In this document: positions 21,711 through 31,737 of the stretch, piece after piece | How positions within the stretch are numbered: the stretch's first letter is position 1 | Layout: each line of letters starts with the position of its first letter | Notes under the pieces: model-generated | What the model was told of the DNA's origin: nothing | The model's database searches: none | The model's input: only the letters and a program-made list of their open reading frames with translations | Assembly (NCBI GenBank): GCA_030581615.1 | Contig: JAKTTT010000064.1 | Location: 1 to 64,000 of the forward strand | DNA: 64,000 nt | Direction of reading: 5' to 3' | Origin: Alloascoidea africana | Taxonomy: Eukaryota > Ascomycota > Alloascoideomycetes > Alloascoideales > Alloascoideaceae | Position numbers and translations under genes: made by a program

Positions 21711-22040
21711 ATGGACTTTCTTACAGATTTGTGGACCTCGATACTGACTCCGGGAACAACACCGGCACTGGTGCTTGCAACACACTTGTCCTTTGCAGCG
21801 TTGCTGGTGACGCTTGGCAGTCTCTTATTTTTAACGCACAACCTCCATTTTCTAGCGCTCACGGTAATTGCCACTTGTCTATGGGGGGCCGTGACGTGGT
21901 TTATAAAAGAGATTGAGATGGAAAAAGAAAAGGCGAGAGTTGCAGGACTGGTGAAAAATGGAGAAGTACAAACTCAAGTGGACAGGAAGGAAAGTCCAAG
22001 TACGATCTCAACGGGCGTCGAGACCCAAACCGCAATTTAG
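21711..22040 (+). CDS. PKR1: Pkr1-type V-ATPase assembly factor of the ER membrane
   Basis: Pkr1 is a small ER membrane protein needed to assemble the V0 sector of the vacuolar ATPase. This 109-residue protein keeps the family signature: LWTSILTPGTTPALVLATHLSF close to the start, then two membrane segments (about residues 20-42 and 46-64, HNLHFLALTVIATCLWGAV). A WFIKEIE segment and a charged cytosolic tail rich in Glu, Lys and Thr follow. The length is slightly below that of baker's yeast Pkr1 (122 residues as I recall it). The ATG at 21711 gives the expected short N-terminus. Confidence 0.88.
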   Translation: MDFLTDLWTSILTPGTTPALVLATHLSFAALLVTLGSLLFLTHNLHFLALTVIATCLWGAVTWFIKEIEMEKEKARVAGLVKNGEVQTQVDRKESPSTISTGVETQTAI

Positions 22041-22511
22041 ACACCGATTTACACCGATTTACAAAAAAAAAGAAAACTACAATGTTGTGTTCAAGTTTCA
22101 ATCATAAAGGAGAGTTCATCATATGCTAAAAGATACATTTATACAAAGAAAAAGTAAGGAAAATGCAAAGTAGATCAGAGTAAGTCTACTGGTTCAAGAA
22201 CATAAGCAAACAAACAAAAAAGAAAAAGAAAAAGAAAATCATTACATAAAAAAACAGGATGAATGTGCATTTGCAAAGACAAAAGAGATTTGTGTGTCCC
22301 TTTTCATTTCCTTTAATAGATGAAATAACCAAGGATGTGAACAAGCAGTGAACTGCTGGAAACGCATGCTGATTACAAGATCAAAAATCGTTAGGGGGCA
22401 TTTTCATGAATGTTTTGAAAACTGTCGTCATCGGGAGAATGTATACTAAAACAGTTTGGCATGTTGGTGTTGGGTTTTTCTAACATAGACCCCGGGATGA
22501 TAGAAGACTTT
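22041..22511. other. Convergent intergenic region between PKR1 and WW-like gene
   Basis: AT-rich, with A-rich runs near 22063-22070 and 22215-22240. On the minus strand a frame offset by one from the WW-like gene runs through 22391-22576 and overlaps that gene's 3' end. Confidence 0.5.
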
Positions 22512-22859
22512 TCAGAAAGCAGTTTTAGATCGGGAAAAGTAAAATTCTCGCCTTTTGTCGTTGTTAAAGTTTTCACTTGTGGTTCTACTCTTCTTCAGTC
22601 TTGGGATTATCCGTCGGGCGCTTCTTCGAAGCGAGTATGATGGCTTTGGAGAGGTCTGCCTCACGACCTGTTCATTAGGGTGATCCAGTTGTGATACACC
22701 GGTTTTCCTGTTCACATAGTAAAACTCCTGTAAGACAGGGTCGTAATTCACGGACCATCCCGATAGTTCATCTGGGGTAATCTGGTATGAGCTTTCGGAG
22801 GTCGGCGAGGATGAACGGAACACAGTGGGTCTCCGTGGGATAGATACTGAGAGTCGCAT
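22512..22859 (-). CDS. Small protein with a degenerate WW domain
   Basis: 115 residues with ATG at 22859. A WW-like module occupies residues 33-60: GWSVNYDPVLQEFYYVNRKTG followed by VSQLDHP. The first Trp, the YY pair and the terminal Pro of a WW domain are present, but the second conserved Trp (SQWxxP in neighbouring WWM1) is Leu. WW domains bind Pro-rich ligands and the second Trp is part of the binding groove, so binding may be weak or altered. The tail is basic (RRSARRIIPRLKKSR). It lies about 480 bases downstream of WWM1 on the same strand, which suggests a diverged duplicate. A frame shifted by one stays open for about 50 codons past the stop. Confidence 0.65.
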   Translation of the reverse strand: MRLSVSIPRRPTVFRSSSPTSESSYQITPDELSGWSVNYDPVLQEFYYVNRKTGVSQLDHPNEQVVRQTSPKPSYSLRRSARRIIPRLKKSRTTSENFNNDKRREFYFSRSKTAF

Positions 22860-22918
22860 GGTGATGATGATTTAGATTACTACTCAGAAAAAAGGACATG
22901 GAAAGGAAATCGGTGGAC

Positions 22919-22925
22919 TTATATA
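22919..22925 (-). promoter_or_regulatory. TATA box of the WW-like gene
   Basis: TATATAA on the minus strand, about 60 bases before the ATG at 22859. It supports this small frame being transcribed. Confidence 0.45.
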
Positions 22926-23094
22926 ACCGGCTTTTCTGGCGACGAGACCTTTTGTTTCTGAGTGATCCCCCGGGTCCGGGAACAGCGGGAGGTTCGGCGA
23001 TAACGCACCGGCAGCCGACTGGAACAGGAACAAACGGCAACGCTATTTGTAATGCCTTGACAGGAGTCGGACACACTTTTACTGAATAATCCAG

Positions 23095-23118
23095 CAATCA
23101 ATCAATCAATCAATCAAC
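23095..23118 (+). repeat. CAAT tetranucleotide microsatellite
   Basis: About six perfect CAAT/AATC units in the WWM1 to WW-like intergenic region. Confidence 0.85.
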
Positions 23119-23342
23119 AGAATAGTAATGAGAATAAGCATAAGGGAAGAGAGACTTACAAAACTAGAACAAACGATGACAAATGACAAATAAAAACAAA
23201 TACACAAAACCAAAAAAATGTATGATGAAAAAAGCAGGAGGGACAAATAATGAATAAGCAGCCAACTTCACACTGATGCTTCTCGTTGCTCCATGATATG
23301 CTCTTCCTCTTTATATCCTTCTCCTCCGTGTATACCAGTTTT

Positions 23343-24104
23343 CTACCAATCGCCACCATCGTCGCCACCACCGCCATCATCATCGTCATCCAGAGCTTCG
23401 GCGAGCAAAACACCTCCCAAAAGACCCGCACCCGCACCCGCGACCATGGCTCCTTTACCGAACCCACCTGATTTCTGGGGCTGTTGTTGAACGTAGACAG
23501 TCTGGGGTTGTTGTTGTTGTCCATAACCTCCACCGTATCCTCCCTGAGGGGGGTAGCCTCCCTGCTGAGGGTAGCCACCGCCGTAGCCGCCACCATATCC
23601 TCCTTGGGGTGGATAGCCTCCTCCATAACCACCACCCTGTGGGGGGTAGCCGTAGCCGGGACCGGGGGGATAACCACCGCCGTAGCCTCCTTGAGGTGGA
23701 TAACCACCTTGTGGAGGATAGCCACCCTGCTGTGGGGGGTATCCACCTTGCTGTGGAGGGTATCCACCTTGCTGAGGATATCCACCCTGTTGTGGGGGAT
23801 AGCCACGATTGCCATAACCTTCCTGAGGTGAATGGTTTTGTCCTTGATCTGGACGTGGGCCAGGGCCAGGGCCAGGTCCAGGTCCGGGACCAGGACCCCC
23901 CTGGCCTCCCGGGCCTCCTGGCGGTGCCTGGGATTTTTCGGAGTACGGAGGAGGACCAGAGGCAGGATCTCTGGTTCCAGGAGGTTTCTCCCATTGTGAT
24001 TTGCTGGTGCTCAGATCGACATAGTAGTAGGTGGAGTAGTTGGTATCCCACTTAGCGAGCCATCCCTCCGGGACAATTGGAGCTGGAGGCTGGTTCGAGC
24101 TCAT
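23343..24104 (-). CDS. WWM1: Wwm1-type WW domain protein with GYPPQ repeats
   Basis: In baker's yeast Wwm1 interacts with the metacaspase Mca1 and has been linked to cell death and drying stress. This 253-residue protein has an N-terminal WW domain (residues 13-42: GWLAKWDTNYSTYYYVDLS, then SQWEKPPG). A Pro/Gly run (GPGPGP) follows. Then come about 110 residues of GGYPPQ-type repeats, and a Gly/Ala-rich segment (GAMVAGAGAGLLGGVLLAEAL). It ends in an acidic tail of Asp and Gly that closes DDGGDW. The same order occurs in Wwm1. The GYPPQQ repeats resemble those of metacaspases and annexins, and low-complexity contacts between them are plausible. Confidence 0.9.
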   Translation of the reverse strand: MSSNQPPAPIVPEGWLAKWDTNYSTYYYVDLSTSKSQWEKPPGTRDPASGPPPYSEKSQAPPGGPGGQGGPGPGPGPGPGPGPRPDQGQNHSPQEGYGNRGYPPQQGGYPQQGGYPPQQGGYPPQQGGYPPQGGYPPQGGYGGGYPPGPGYGYPPQGGGYGGGYPPQGGYGGGYGGGYPQQGGYPPQGGYGGGYGQQQQPQTVYVQQQPQKSGGFGKGAMVAGAGAGLLGGVLLAEALDDDDDGGGGDDGGDW

Positions 24105-24440
24105 AAAGAGAACGCAGATCAGTCAAAGAAAACAAAAAAGGGACGCTTGGAGGAGAGGAAGGGGGAAGTGCGAGCGGCTGGCATTTTATGGAGGAGCAGA
24201 AAGCAGAAAGCCCAGGCTGTGCGGTGCGGGTTGCGGGGGCAACCGCAGCGGACACATCAACAAGGCAGGGTAACCATTTCTTCTGTGCACCCGTGCACCC
24301 GTGCACCCACCGCGCCGGGTAACCCCTTCCACCCACCGCTGGGCACCGGGCTGGAGAGCATAACAAGGCCCTGTCGTGGGATCCATCCGCTTCTACTCCA
24401 CGCCGCTGCTCCTTTGCCAACTCCCCCGTGTCGTCCTTCT
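24105..24440. promoter_or_regulatory. GC-rich divergent promoter of WWM1 and CDC4
   Basis: 336 bases, much richer in GC than the surroundings. It holds two GGGTAACC Reb1-like elements (24268-24275 and 24317-24324) and a triple GTGCACCC tandem (24285-24308). Confidence 0.55.
24285..24308 (+). promoter_or_regulatory. Triple GTGCACCC tandem, Rap1-like
   Basis: Three perfect 8-base units. Each junction reads CACCCGTGCACCC, close to the ACACCCRYRCA core of yeast Rap1 sites. The same motif occurs before the BED gene and TIM50. Confidence 0.45.
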
Positions 24441-27400
24441 ATGCCAAACCACAGTCGGGCCCGATCCTCCAGAACCCTGGCGTCCCAGAATGCCTCGGAG
24501 TTCCCTCTCGCAACGGTCCCCACCCCCAGGCTCTTCCGCAAGCTGGACGACGAGGAGGGGCCGGATCCTATAGACCTCTCTACCAGCTACAACAGGTATC
24601 TCAAAGAGCCAAAGCTCGTGAGGGACACCACAAACGTAAGCATATTTGCCATCTGCTCTTATTCTGTTGACTCTTCTCCTTGGCTCTTCTCCGGCCGTCT
24701 GCAAATCCTGGCGAGCTCTGCTCTGCCTTGTTTTGGTCTGTTTAACGTTTGCCCTCACGTTGTTGTTGTTAGGGCCTCTCAGTATATTATTACTTTCTGT
24801 CTGTGGCGGTCGCTTGCCCTATACTAACCAGATCCATAGATACTCGCGGCTGGATCCATACAGCGGAAAAGAAACAGACCTTTCGACGGCCCTCTAGATC
24901 TCTTTTCTGATTTGGAACGCGATGGAAATAATATCACCACCGACGATATGAGCCTGGCTGCTCGGCACCATAAGAAGCTACATCTCGATACTTCGCATTC
25001 CCCTTCAACACCAGAAGCAAGCGTCCCAATGAAAATCTTGCAAGATATCGCCACTGCTCCCTCAGTGCCAACTCCAAACACCGCTCACATAGATAAAATC
25101 TCAAATCCAAATAGAAGACAAACTTACAACCATCATCGTGTTCTATGTTTACCTTCTTCCACTGCTGCTGCTAACACTTCCTCCTTGTCGGTCCTGTCTC
25201 CTTCTGAGCTACCGTCCATTTCTTCCCCCTCAAAATCAGCTACTCCTAGTATTGTTTGCACAACCTCTACAAATTCTGCTACTTTCACCGCTACTGCTAC
25301 TGCTACTGCTACTGCTGGTGTTGGTGTTGGTGCTGGTGTTGGTGCTGGTGCCGCTAATGTTGTCACCACCACCACTTCTGTTGCTACTGCTTCTGTCACT
25401 CCCACTGTCAGCGCTACAAGCACTTCCGTCTCGATAACAGCCTCCTCCTCTCCTTCTCTCTCCCTCAGATCTCTTCCACAAGGCTCAACATCTATGCCCC
25501 AAGGTGCAACCACTCTATCTATAAATAGTGATGTACCGGACTTGTTTGCTCCAAACACTCCTCCTGCTGAGGTTGATCCTCAGGTTGGTTGGTCAGACAG
25601 CCATGGCCAACTCCCCCTCCCTTCTCCTTCTGCCTCTCCAGTACATGCCTCAGATCAGGAATCTGATTTAGTAGCCTCCATGAGCAAAATGTCCCCAACA
25701 GATATCATTGAAAATTACTTTGATACCCTAACCCCGAGGCTTAAAAGTTACGTGATCTTCAAGCTCTTGAGACGGATGGACAGAACAACCTTATCCGCTA
25801 TAGCCAATGAGATCCAGCCTGTTTTGCAGCACGACATTCTTTCCAAAGTTCCACTGGAAGTTTCTATTGAAATTCTATCCTATCTGAGTCACACCGACCT
25901 GTGTAATGCTGCTGTTGTTTGCAAATACTGGAAAACTCTGGTGGACTCGAAAAAAGTCTGGAAAGAAATTTTGAAACGGGATGGTTATGAAGTGACGAGA
26001 GAAGATGTGGAAAAGGCAATTAGACAAGGTTGGGATTATTCAAATTGGGATAGTGAAGATGAATCGGTAAATAAAGACGAGGATGATTCGGAAAAATCAA
26101 GCCTTTCGAGCGAAATGGAGGTTGATAATGACAATGATAATGGTAATGGTAGTGATGTTGAAATGGATTACAACTCATCCGCTTCTGATACTGATGAACT
26201 GTCCACAACAACTTCCAATACACCGATTGCTAATACAGTCGTATCAACCTCAGCCTCACGGACCATTATGACCAAGAGAAAGAAAAGCACTGGTGTTAAC
26301 ATCTACAAAGCAATCTACAGGCACCGTCATATTGTTCATAAAAGATGGATGGATCCTAATTCAAAACCACGGCATATCTCAGTATCCGGCGATGGTCGCC
26401 GTGTAGTTACCTGCTTACAATTTGATGACGACAAAATCATCACTGGGTCCGATGATGTGAACATCCTAGTTCACGATACGAAAACCGGTCGTCTCAGATC
26501 GGTTCTTGAAGGTCATGAAGGCGGTGTTTGGGCACTCAAATATGTTGGCAACATTTTGGTTTCTGGCTCAACGGATCGAACAATTAGGATATGGGATATC
26601 GAGAAAGAAAAATGTACACATATTTTCCATGGCCATACCTCAACTGTTCGATGTTTAGATATCATCCATCCTGTTCAAATAGGAACCAAAGACGACAACA
26701 CGCCTATAATGTATCCTCCTTTCCCACTTTTGGTGACCGGATCCCGAGATTTTACTCTCAGGGTTTGGAAACTGCCTCAGCCTGGAGATGAGGAGTTTCT
26801 ACCTGAATACGCAAATGCAGAAAATCCCTTTTTCATTAGGACTCTAAAAGGACATGTTGATAGCGTTCGCACAATTGCAGGATATTGCACATCTGTGGTA
26901 TCTGGTAGTTACGATACATTTGTAAAAGTTTGGGATCTCCCCACTGGAGAGTGCAAGTTTACACTGGAAGGCCATAGACAAAGAGTTTACAGTGTTGTTA
27001 TTGATCAGAAAAGGGACAGGTGCATAAGTGGATCTCTAGATCAGCTTATCAAAATTTGGTGTTTGAAAACAGGCGCTTGCATTTACACGTTGAAAGGTCA
27101 TAGCTCCCTGGTGGGGCTACTTGATCTTAACGATGCCGCTCTGGTTTCAGCCGCTGCAGACACAACTCTTAGGATATGGAACCCCGAGAATGGCAACTTT
27201 ATAAGAAAGTTGCAAGGTCATTCACAGGCTATAACGTGTTTCCAACATGATCAGTACAAAGTTATCAGTGGTTCCGAAGGAATGCTAAAGTTGTGGGATT
27301 TGAAGTCGGGGAAACTGGTAAAAGATCTCCTCAATGGTGTTTCAGGTGGAATTTGGCAGGTCCGGTTTAACAGAAGAAGGTGTGTTGCCGCTGTGAAGAG

Positions 27401-27812
27401 AGGTGATGACAATTCATCCATAGAAATTCTTGACTTTGGGTATCCACCTGAATCAAGTCATCATCACAAGAACAAACGAGAATCGAAAAAACAAACTGAA
27501 ACAGAGCGAAATACAGATGAAGATAATCAGAATAGAATCGAAGAAGGTATGGCTGGAGATGATAGGGCGGTGTCGAGTAGTAATGACGAAGGGGATGTTG
27601 AGATTGTTGAAATATCCAGTACCAACCCAAACCAGCAAGAAAACCAACTGGCGGAGCGTCCAGGTGATAGTGATGGTGAAAGCGAGAATGAAGATGAAAA
27701 TGGAAACGGAAACGGAAACAGAAACGGAAATGAAGGAAGAGAGCAAGGTGATCGGGCCAATATGAATATTGGAATTGGAATTGACATGGATGTTCAAGGT
27801 CATTGGTTATAA
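24441..27812 (+). CDS. CDC4: Cdc4-type F-box/WD40 substrate receptor of SCF
   Basis: Cdc4 recruits phosphorylated proteins such as Sic1 to the SCF ubiquitin ligase. Exons are 24441-24635 and 24840-27812, joined in phase 0 (GTAAGC donor, perfect TACTAAC branch point, CATAG acceptor), giving 1055 residues. Disordered Ser/Thr/Ala-rich segments with AT and GV/GA repeats fill about residues 140-330. A dimerisation-like helix pair follows (PTDIIENYFDTLTPRLKSYV), then the F-box (about 395-440, ILSKVPLEVSIEILSYLS). From about 583 to 930 there are WD40 blades; GGVWALKYVGNILVSGSTDR and the ENPFFIRTLKGH segment are distinctive of Cdc4 rather than Met30. The acidic Asn/Gly-rich tail is extra. At 1055 residues it is longer than baker's yeast Cdc4 (779). 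Confidence 0.93.
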
Positions 27813-28318
27813 TGGTCTGTTCTCATTTTTTACCCATTTTTCTATTTTATTGTTTCTTGATTTGTTTTTTTGTTTTTTTCATTGACTTTATATTTTTTCG
27901 CTCTGTCATACCCACCCACTAGAGATCTCTTCTTCTTTTTTTTCTTCTTCTTTCGGATGTCTGCTGTTAATGATTAATGCAATTCCCATCACCTTCACCT
28001 TCATCATCTTCACCTTCTCAAAATATCTGCTTATTCCTCCTTGCAATGTATTTAAAAATAAAAAACATATATACAAAAAAGCTACATTTGAACAGTACAT
28101 CTGCTAACAGAAAATAGAAATCATTGGATTGATTCATTGATCAATTTTCTTCATGTTAAGTTTTAAATACGTTTCAAGAAATTTTATTCATTTTTTTTTT
28201 CATCAAAAAAAAAGACCAATCCTAAAAAAAATAAAGGGGGAATCAGAGTTTCTCAAGATTAGTAGTATGTACAAATTAAATGAAACATCATCAGTCTTCT
28301 ACTTTTGGCGTCTCATCT
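27813..28318. other. Convergent 3' region of CDC4 and SLP2
   Basis: T-rich sequence after CDC4 and A-rich runs before the SLP2 stop, as expected for facing 3' ends. No gene is seen. Confidence 0.6.
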
Positions 28319-29557
28319 TTAAACTTCTAAAATTTCCTTGGCTTCTTGCTCAGAACCTGTTGGTGGTGCTGGAGTTGCCGCTGTCACCGCCGCTGCTGAT
28401 GTTGATGCTGATGCTGCCGATTTTCTCGTGGTTTTCTTCTTTGGTTCAGCTTTTTTCGAACTTGTGGTCAACGTTGTGGGATTAACGGTTCCAGAACTTT
28501 CACTGACCTTGTTGTATATACCCATTGCACTTGCAATCAATCCTCCCATATCCCCCAATCCAGCGGGGATAACAACGGTATTTGATTCCTTTGCCAATTT
28601 GCCAAAGGCATCCACATATTTTTCCGCAACTTGTAATGCAACGGCATCTTTCCCACCTTCTGTTTCTCTTATCGCTTTTGCTACCTGTCGAATTCCTTCA
28701 GCAGTGGCACTTGCCTTCAACAAGATTGCCTCTGCTTCACCTGCCGCGTAGTTGATGTTTTCGGATTTGGTACCCTCGGATGCCAAAATTGTGGATTCTT
28801 TTTCACCCTCTGCAATGTTAATGGCTGCTTGACGATGACCTTCACTTTCCAAAATTTCTGCTCTTTTCGATCTTTCCGCAGAAACTTGTCTATGCATTGC
28901 TTCCAAAACGTTTGAAGGAGGATGAATATCTCTAATTTCGTATCGAAGACATTTTATCCCCCAATCCTGTGCAGCCTCGTTGATTGCAGTTGTGATGTTT
29001 GCATTCAACGATTGTCTTTCCCGTAAAACATGATCAAGTGTCAACTGACCAATTTCACTTCTCATTGTGGTTTGAGCCAATTGCGATATCGCATACTCTG
29101 CATCCTCGACCCCATAACTGGCTTTATAAGCGTCAAATACTTTGACGTAAAGAACACCATCCATCTCCAATGTAACGTTATCGGCAGTAATTGCAGATTG
29201 ACTCGGTATTTCAAGTGCGGATTCTTTAAGTGATTTCACATATTGAATCTTATCGATAAATGGAATCAAGATCGCCAATCCAGGTTCCAGAATCCGGTCA
29301 AATTTACCCATCCGTTCCACAATCCAAGCAGTCTGTTGAGGAACAAACCTAATCACCGTGTTTGCCGGGAGTTGATCACGTTGGAAAAAATTCAGACTTG
29401 AAGGACCTCCAGATAGATTCCGAACTCCTGTTTGAATAATTACACCATTGACAAGACATGGTCGAGCATTGTTGGTCAGGTTTGCCACGGCGGTTAAAGC
29501 AGGTCGCAATTTGAAACGCTGTGAGCTCGCAAGTGTTTGTAAACGGCGAGAGAGCAT
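28319..29557 (-). CDS. Mitochondrial stomatin-like protein 2 (SPFH family)
   Basis: SLP2 proteins scaffold the inner mitochondrial membrane, bind cardiolipin and organise proteases and prohibitins. The 412-residue protein starts with a basic presequence (MLSRRLQTLASSQRFKLRPA). The SPFH/band-7 domain begins at VIRFVPQQTAWIVERMGKFD (about residue 68). It continues with PGLAILIPFIDKIQYVKSLKE, TLEMDGVLYVKV and RSEIGQLTLDHVLRERQSLN. An Ala/Glu-rich coiled coil follows (RQAAINIAEGEKESTILASE). The C-terminus is a Lys/Ala/Thr/Pro tail that is probably disordered. The ATG at 29557 gives the expected targeting peptide. Baker's yeast has no SLP2, so the gene helps place the organism outside Saccharomycetaceae. 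Confidence 0.92.
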   Translation of the reverse strand: MLSRRLQTLASSQRFKLRPALTAVANLTNNARPCLVNGVIIQTGVRNLSGGPSSLNFFQRDQLPANTVIRFVPQQTAWIVERMGKFDRILEPGLAILIPFIDKIQYVKSLKESALEIPSQSAITADNVTLEMDGVLYVKVFDAYKASYGVEDAEYAISQLAQTTMRSEIGQLTLDHVLRERQSLNANITTAINEAAQDWGIKCLRYEIRDIHPPSNVLEAMHRQVSAERSKRAEILESEGHRQAAINIAEGEKESTILASEGTKSENINYAAGEAEAILLKASATAEGIRQVAKAIRETEGGKDAVALQVAEKYVDAFGKLAKESNTVVIPAGLGDMGGLIASAMGIYNKVSESSGTVNPTTLTTSSKKAEPKKKTTRKSAASASTSAAAVTAATPAPPTGSEQEAKEILEV

Positions 29558-30628
29558 AACTGTATTGAATATCTATTTTTTCCTTTTTGCCCTTTTTTTT
29601 CTTTTCTTTTGGGGTGGGTATTCAGAGAAAAAGGTGTAATCTATTGAACTAAATAACAAGAGAGTTTGGATGGAAACTGAACATTTTGTTGAAATCTGGC
29701 CACAAAGGGCGGGTAATATATGCATTATATAAGATTCGTTATTGTGGAGTAAAATAGAATAACGAGAAAATAAAAATGTGTTCTAATATGAGTTTGGGGT
29801 TTCAGTTATGTTTGCCACCATTCTGAATATCTGAGAAATTGGGTTTTTATTTGGATCATGATTGTGAAAAAGGAATGTTTGGTGAGGCTAGATGGCGAAT
29901 GTTTTTTGATAAATATGATAATCATTTCCATCACAACTTTCCGGAGATTGTAGTGTTCAAGTCACTGCTTAACCGTTTCCTCGAATTCAGAAACAAGTCC
30001 AATGAGGAGCAGCAACAGTTGAGAGTATTTTGATTGAGAAAAAATAGTAGTGTTCGGGTACATTATGTGGTGGGGGTGATCATCGCATGTCAAGCTTTGG
30101 GGAATGGAGCTAGGACACACATATCGAGAAACCTTCTCCAATGTTTGAGCACATTATCACTAATGGTTATGTTCACGATTTTGGCCTCGTCCTCAGTTTC
30201 TTCACTCACTTTTTCTCAAGAACAGTTTTATTCAAAATCATCGAAGATATAGGAGTCAAATATAAATCACAGTTGAACGAATCACTTTCCACAACTTCAC
30301 CTAACGATCGATCTCCTTTGAAATAGAATATCTCCGTCCATGCCACCTCCAGGAAACCAAATTTACAAGTATATTTAAAATTCTGTACTTTTTGATCGAG
30401 ACTCTTATTATGGCATTGATTCTAATCTATCGAGAATTTTAACCCAATAATGGAAACGTTCTGATTAGATGCTAATTAAGAAAATGCTACTATGTAATGT
30501 TAATAATGCTAGTTTTTTTTTTTGTTTTTTTTTGGTTGAAACAATATGCTTAGTATTCACAAATGCGATTGTAAAAGGTGCTTGATGTAGTTATTGTTAT
30601 AATGCAAATTAGGACAAGATGATGGTTC
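29558..30628. other. Intergenic, 1.1 kb
   Basis: Between SLP2 (upstream side) and the GPI-type gene at 30629 (3' side), both on the minus strand. Only short frames without features are seen. Confidence 0.5.
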
Positions 30629-31240
30629 TTAAAGTACCAATATCGCAGCAACCACACTGACAATAGAAACCAAACCAACCAGTTTCCCCGATCCGATAAT
30701 AGCAGGAGGACTCAGCAGATCTCCAGCAGCAGAATCTGAAAGAGAGCTAATGGCAGCAGCAGTTGCTGCACTTAATCCATTGTCATCACTTACACTTGTG
30801 GAAAGCGTTGTGGCTGTGGCTGCCTCTTTGGATCTGGAAGCAGCTTCTCGACTCGATGCTAGAATTTCATCACTGTGAGCTGAAAAATACGAGGATTTCG
30901 AGGCGATGTAAACGGAATAAAGTGATTGGGCTGAGAAATAGTAAGAGGAATGTTCTTGGACCAAATTGGATACCGATTTTGAGATGATTGTTTGTGCAGA
31001 GAGAATATCACTTTCTGTATACGTGATGTAACCGGCATCTAGGCCGGGTTGGTTTGTGATTACGGTATCAATTGGAACTGGAGCACTTGTTATCTCTGCG
31101 GTAGGAGCAAGGACCAGATCAGTAGCACTGGCGACATTTGTTTCTACTACTGCTGGACTCAGAGAAGCTGCTGTGGGGATGGTAGCAGAGCTGACGGCGG
31201 TTAACAGCAAGGCAAGAGAAAATAGAACGCTAGAGATCAT
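30629..31240 (-). CDS. Small secreted GPI-type surface protein
   Basis: 203 residues from the ATG at 31240; the open frame reaches 31258 but only a GTG is available there. The signal peptide is MISSVLFSLALLLTAVSSA. The body is Ser/Ala/Thr/Val-rich with a Tyr/Ser segment in the middle (SSYYFSAQSLYSVYIASKSS). The C-terminus has a small-residue region (IIGSGK) followed by a hydrophobic tail (LVGLVSIVSVVAAILVL) typical of GPI attachment. Its composition differs from the other GPI-type protein at 2241 (less Glu and Arg, more Ala and Val). The family is not recognised; a cell-wall or plasma-membrane location is inferred. Confidence 0.75.
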   Translation of the reverse strand: MISSVLFSLALLLTAVSSATIPTAASLSPAVVETNVASATDLVLAPTAEITSAPVPIDTVITNQPGLDAGYITYTESDILSAQTIISKSVSNLVQEHSSYYFSAQSLYSVYIASKSSYFSAHSDEILASSREAASRSKEAATATTLSTSVSDDNGLSAATAAAISSLSDSAAGDLLSPPAIIGSGKLVGLVSIVSVVAAILVL

Positions 31241-31737
31241 TTTTTTTGGATAAAACACTTGATGATTGATGATTGAGAATACAGTTCCAACACGTTCTCT
31301 ACGTGCCTTTTATATATTCTCCCATTCCTTGTACAACTTCCTCCTGAAAAGCAAACTCGATCCTTCCAACCCAACTGCACCAAGACCAAAACGGCAAAAC
31401 GAGGATGGAACAAGAATTGCCCTATTCGGGAATAATACACCCATTCTACCCACCCGCCCATCATTTTGTCTCGTACAAATATTGTTAAAAACTGAGAAAC
31501 TGAGGATTGTATAGGCTGTTTGGAAAGGAAGCTGGTTCAAAAAATCTCCTCTTCCCCGTCTCGTATACCCAGTGAATTAATTAACTACAAGCCCCCTTTC
31601 TTGAGTTTCCAATACCTCAAAGTGATGAAATTATGCTCATTTTTTTTTTCTTATAACCGTAGTAGTTATTATTAGTATCTCTCTATGTACTTACTCACTC
31701 ACTCACATTCCTTAGTTTTAAAACTTTTTTTGGCTTT
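31241..31737. other. Intergenic between GPI-type gene and COR1 3' end
   Basis: Holds the promoter of the GPI-type gene (a TATATA stretch lies near 31312-31318) and the 3' end of COR1. No gene is seen. Confidence 0.5.

Larger units (their letters stand above)
22860..23342. other. Intergenic between WWM1 and the WW-like gene
   Basis: Holds the promoter of the WW-like gene and the 3' end of WWM1, plus a tetranucleotide repeat. No further gene is seen. Confidence 0.5.

Noticed and set aside
24147-24440. In-frame extension upstream of the CDC4 start
   Set aside because: It runs through the GC-rich divergent promoter; the ATG at 24441 is the more natural start.
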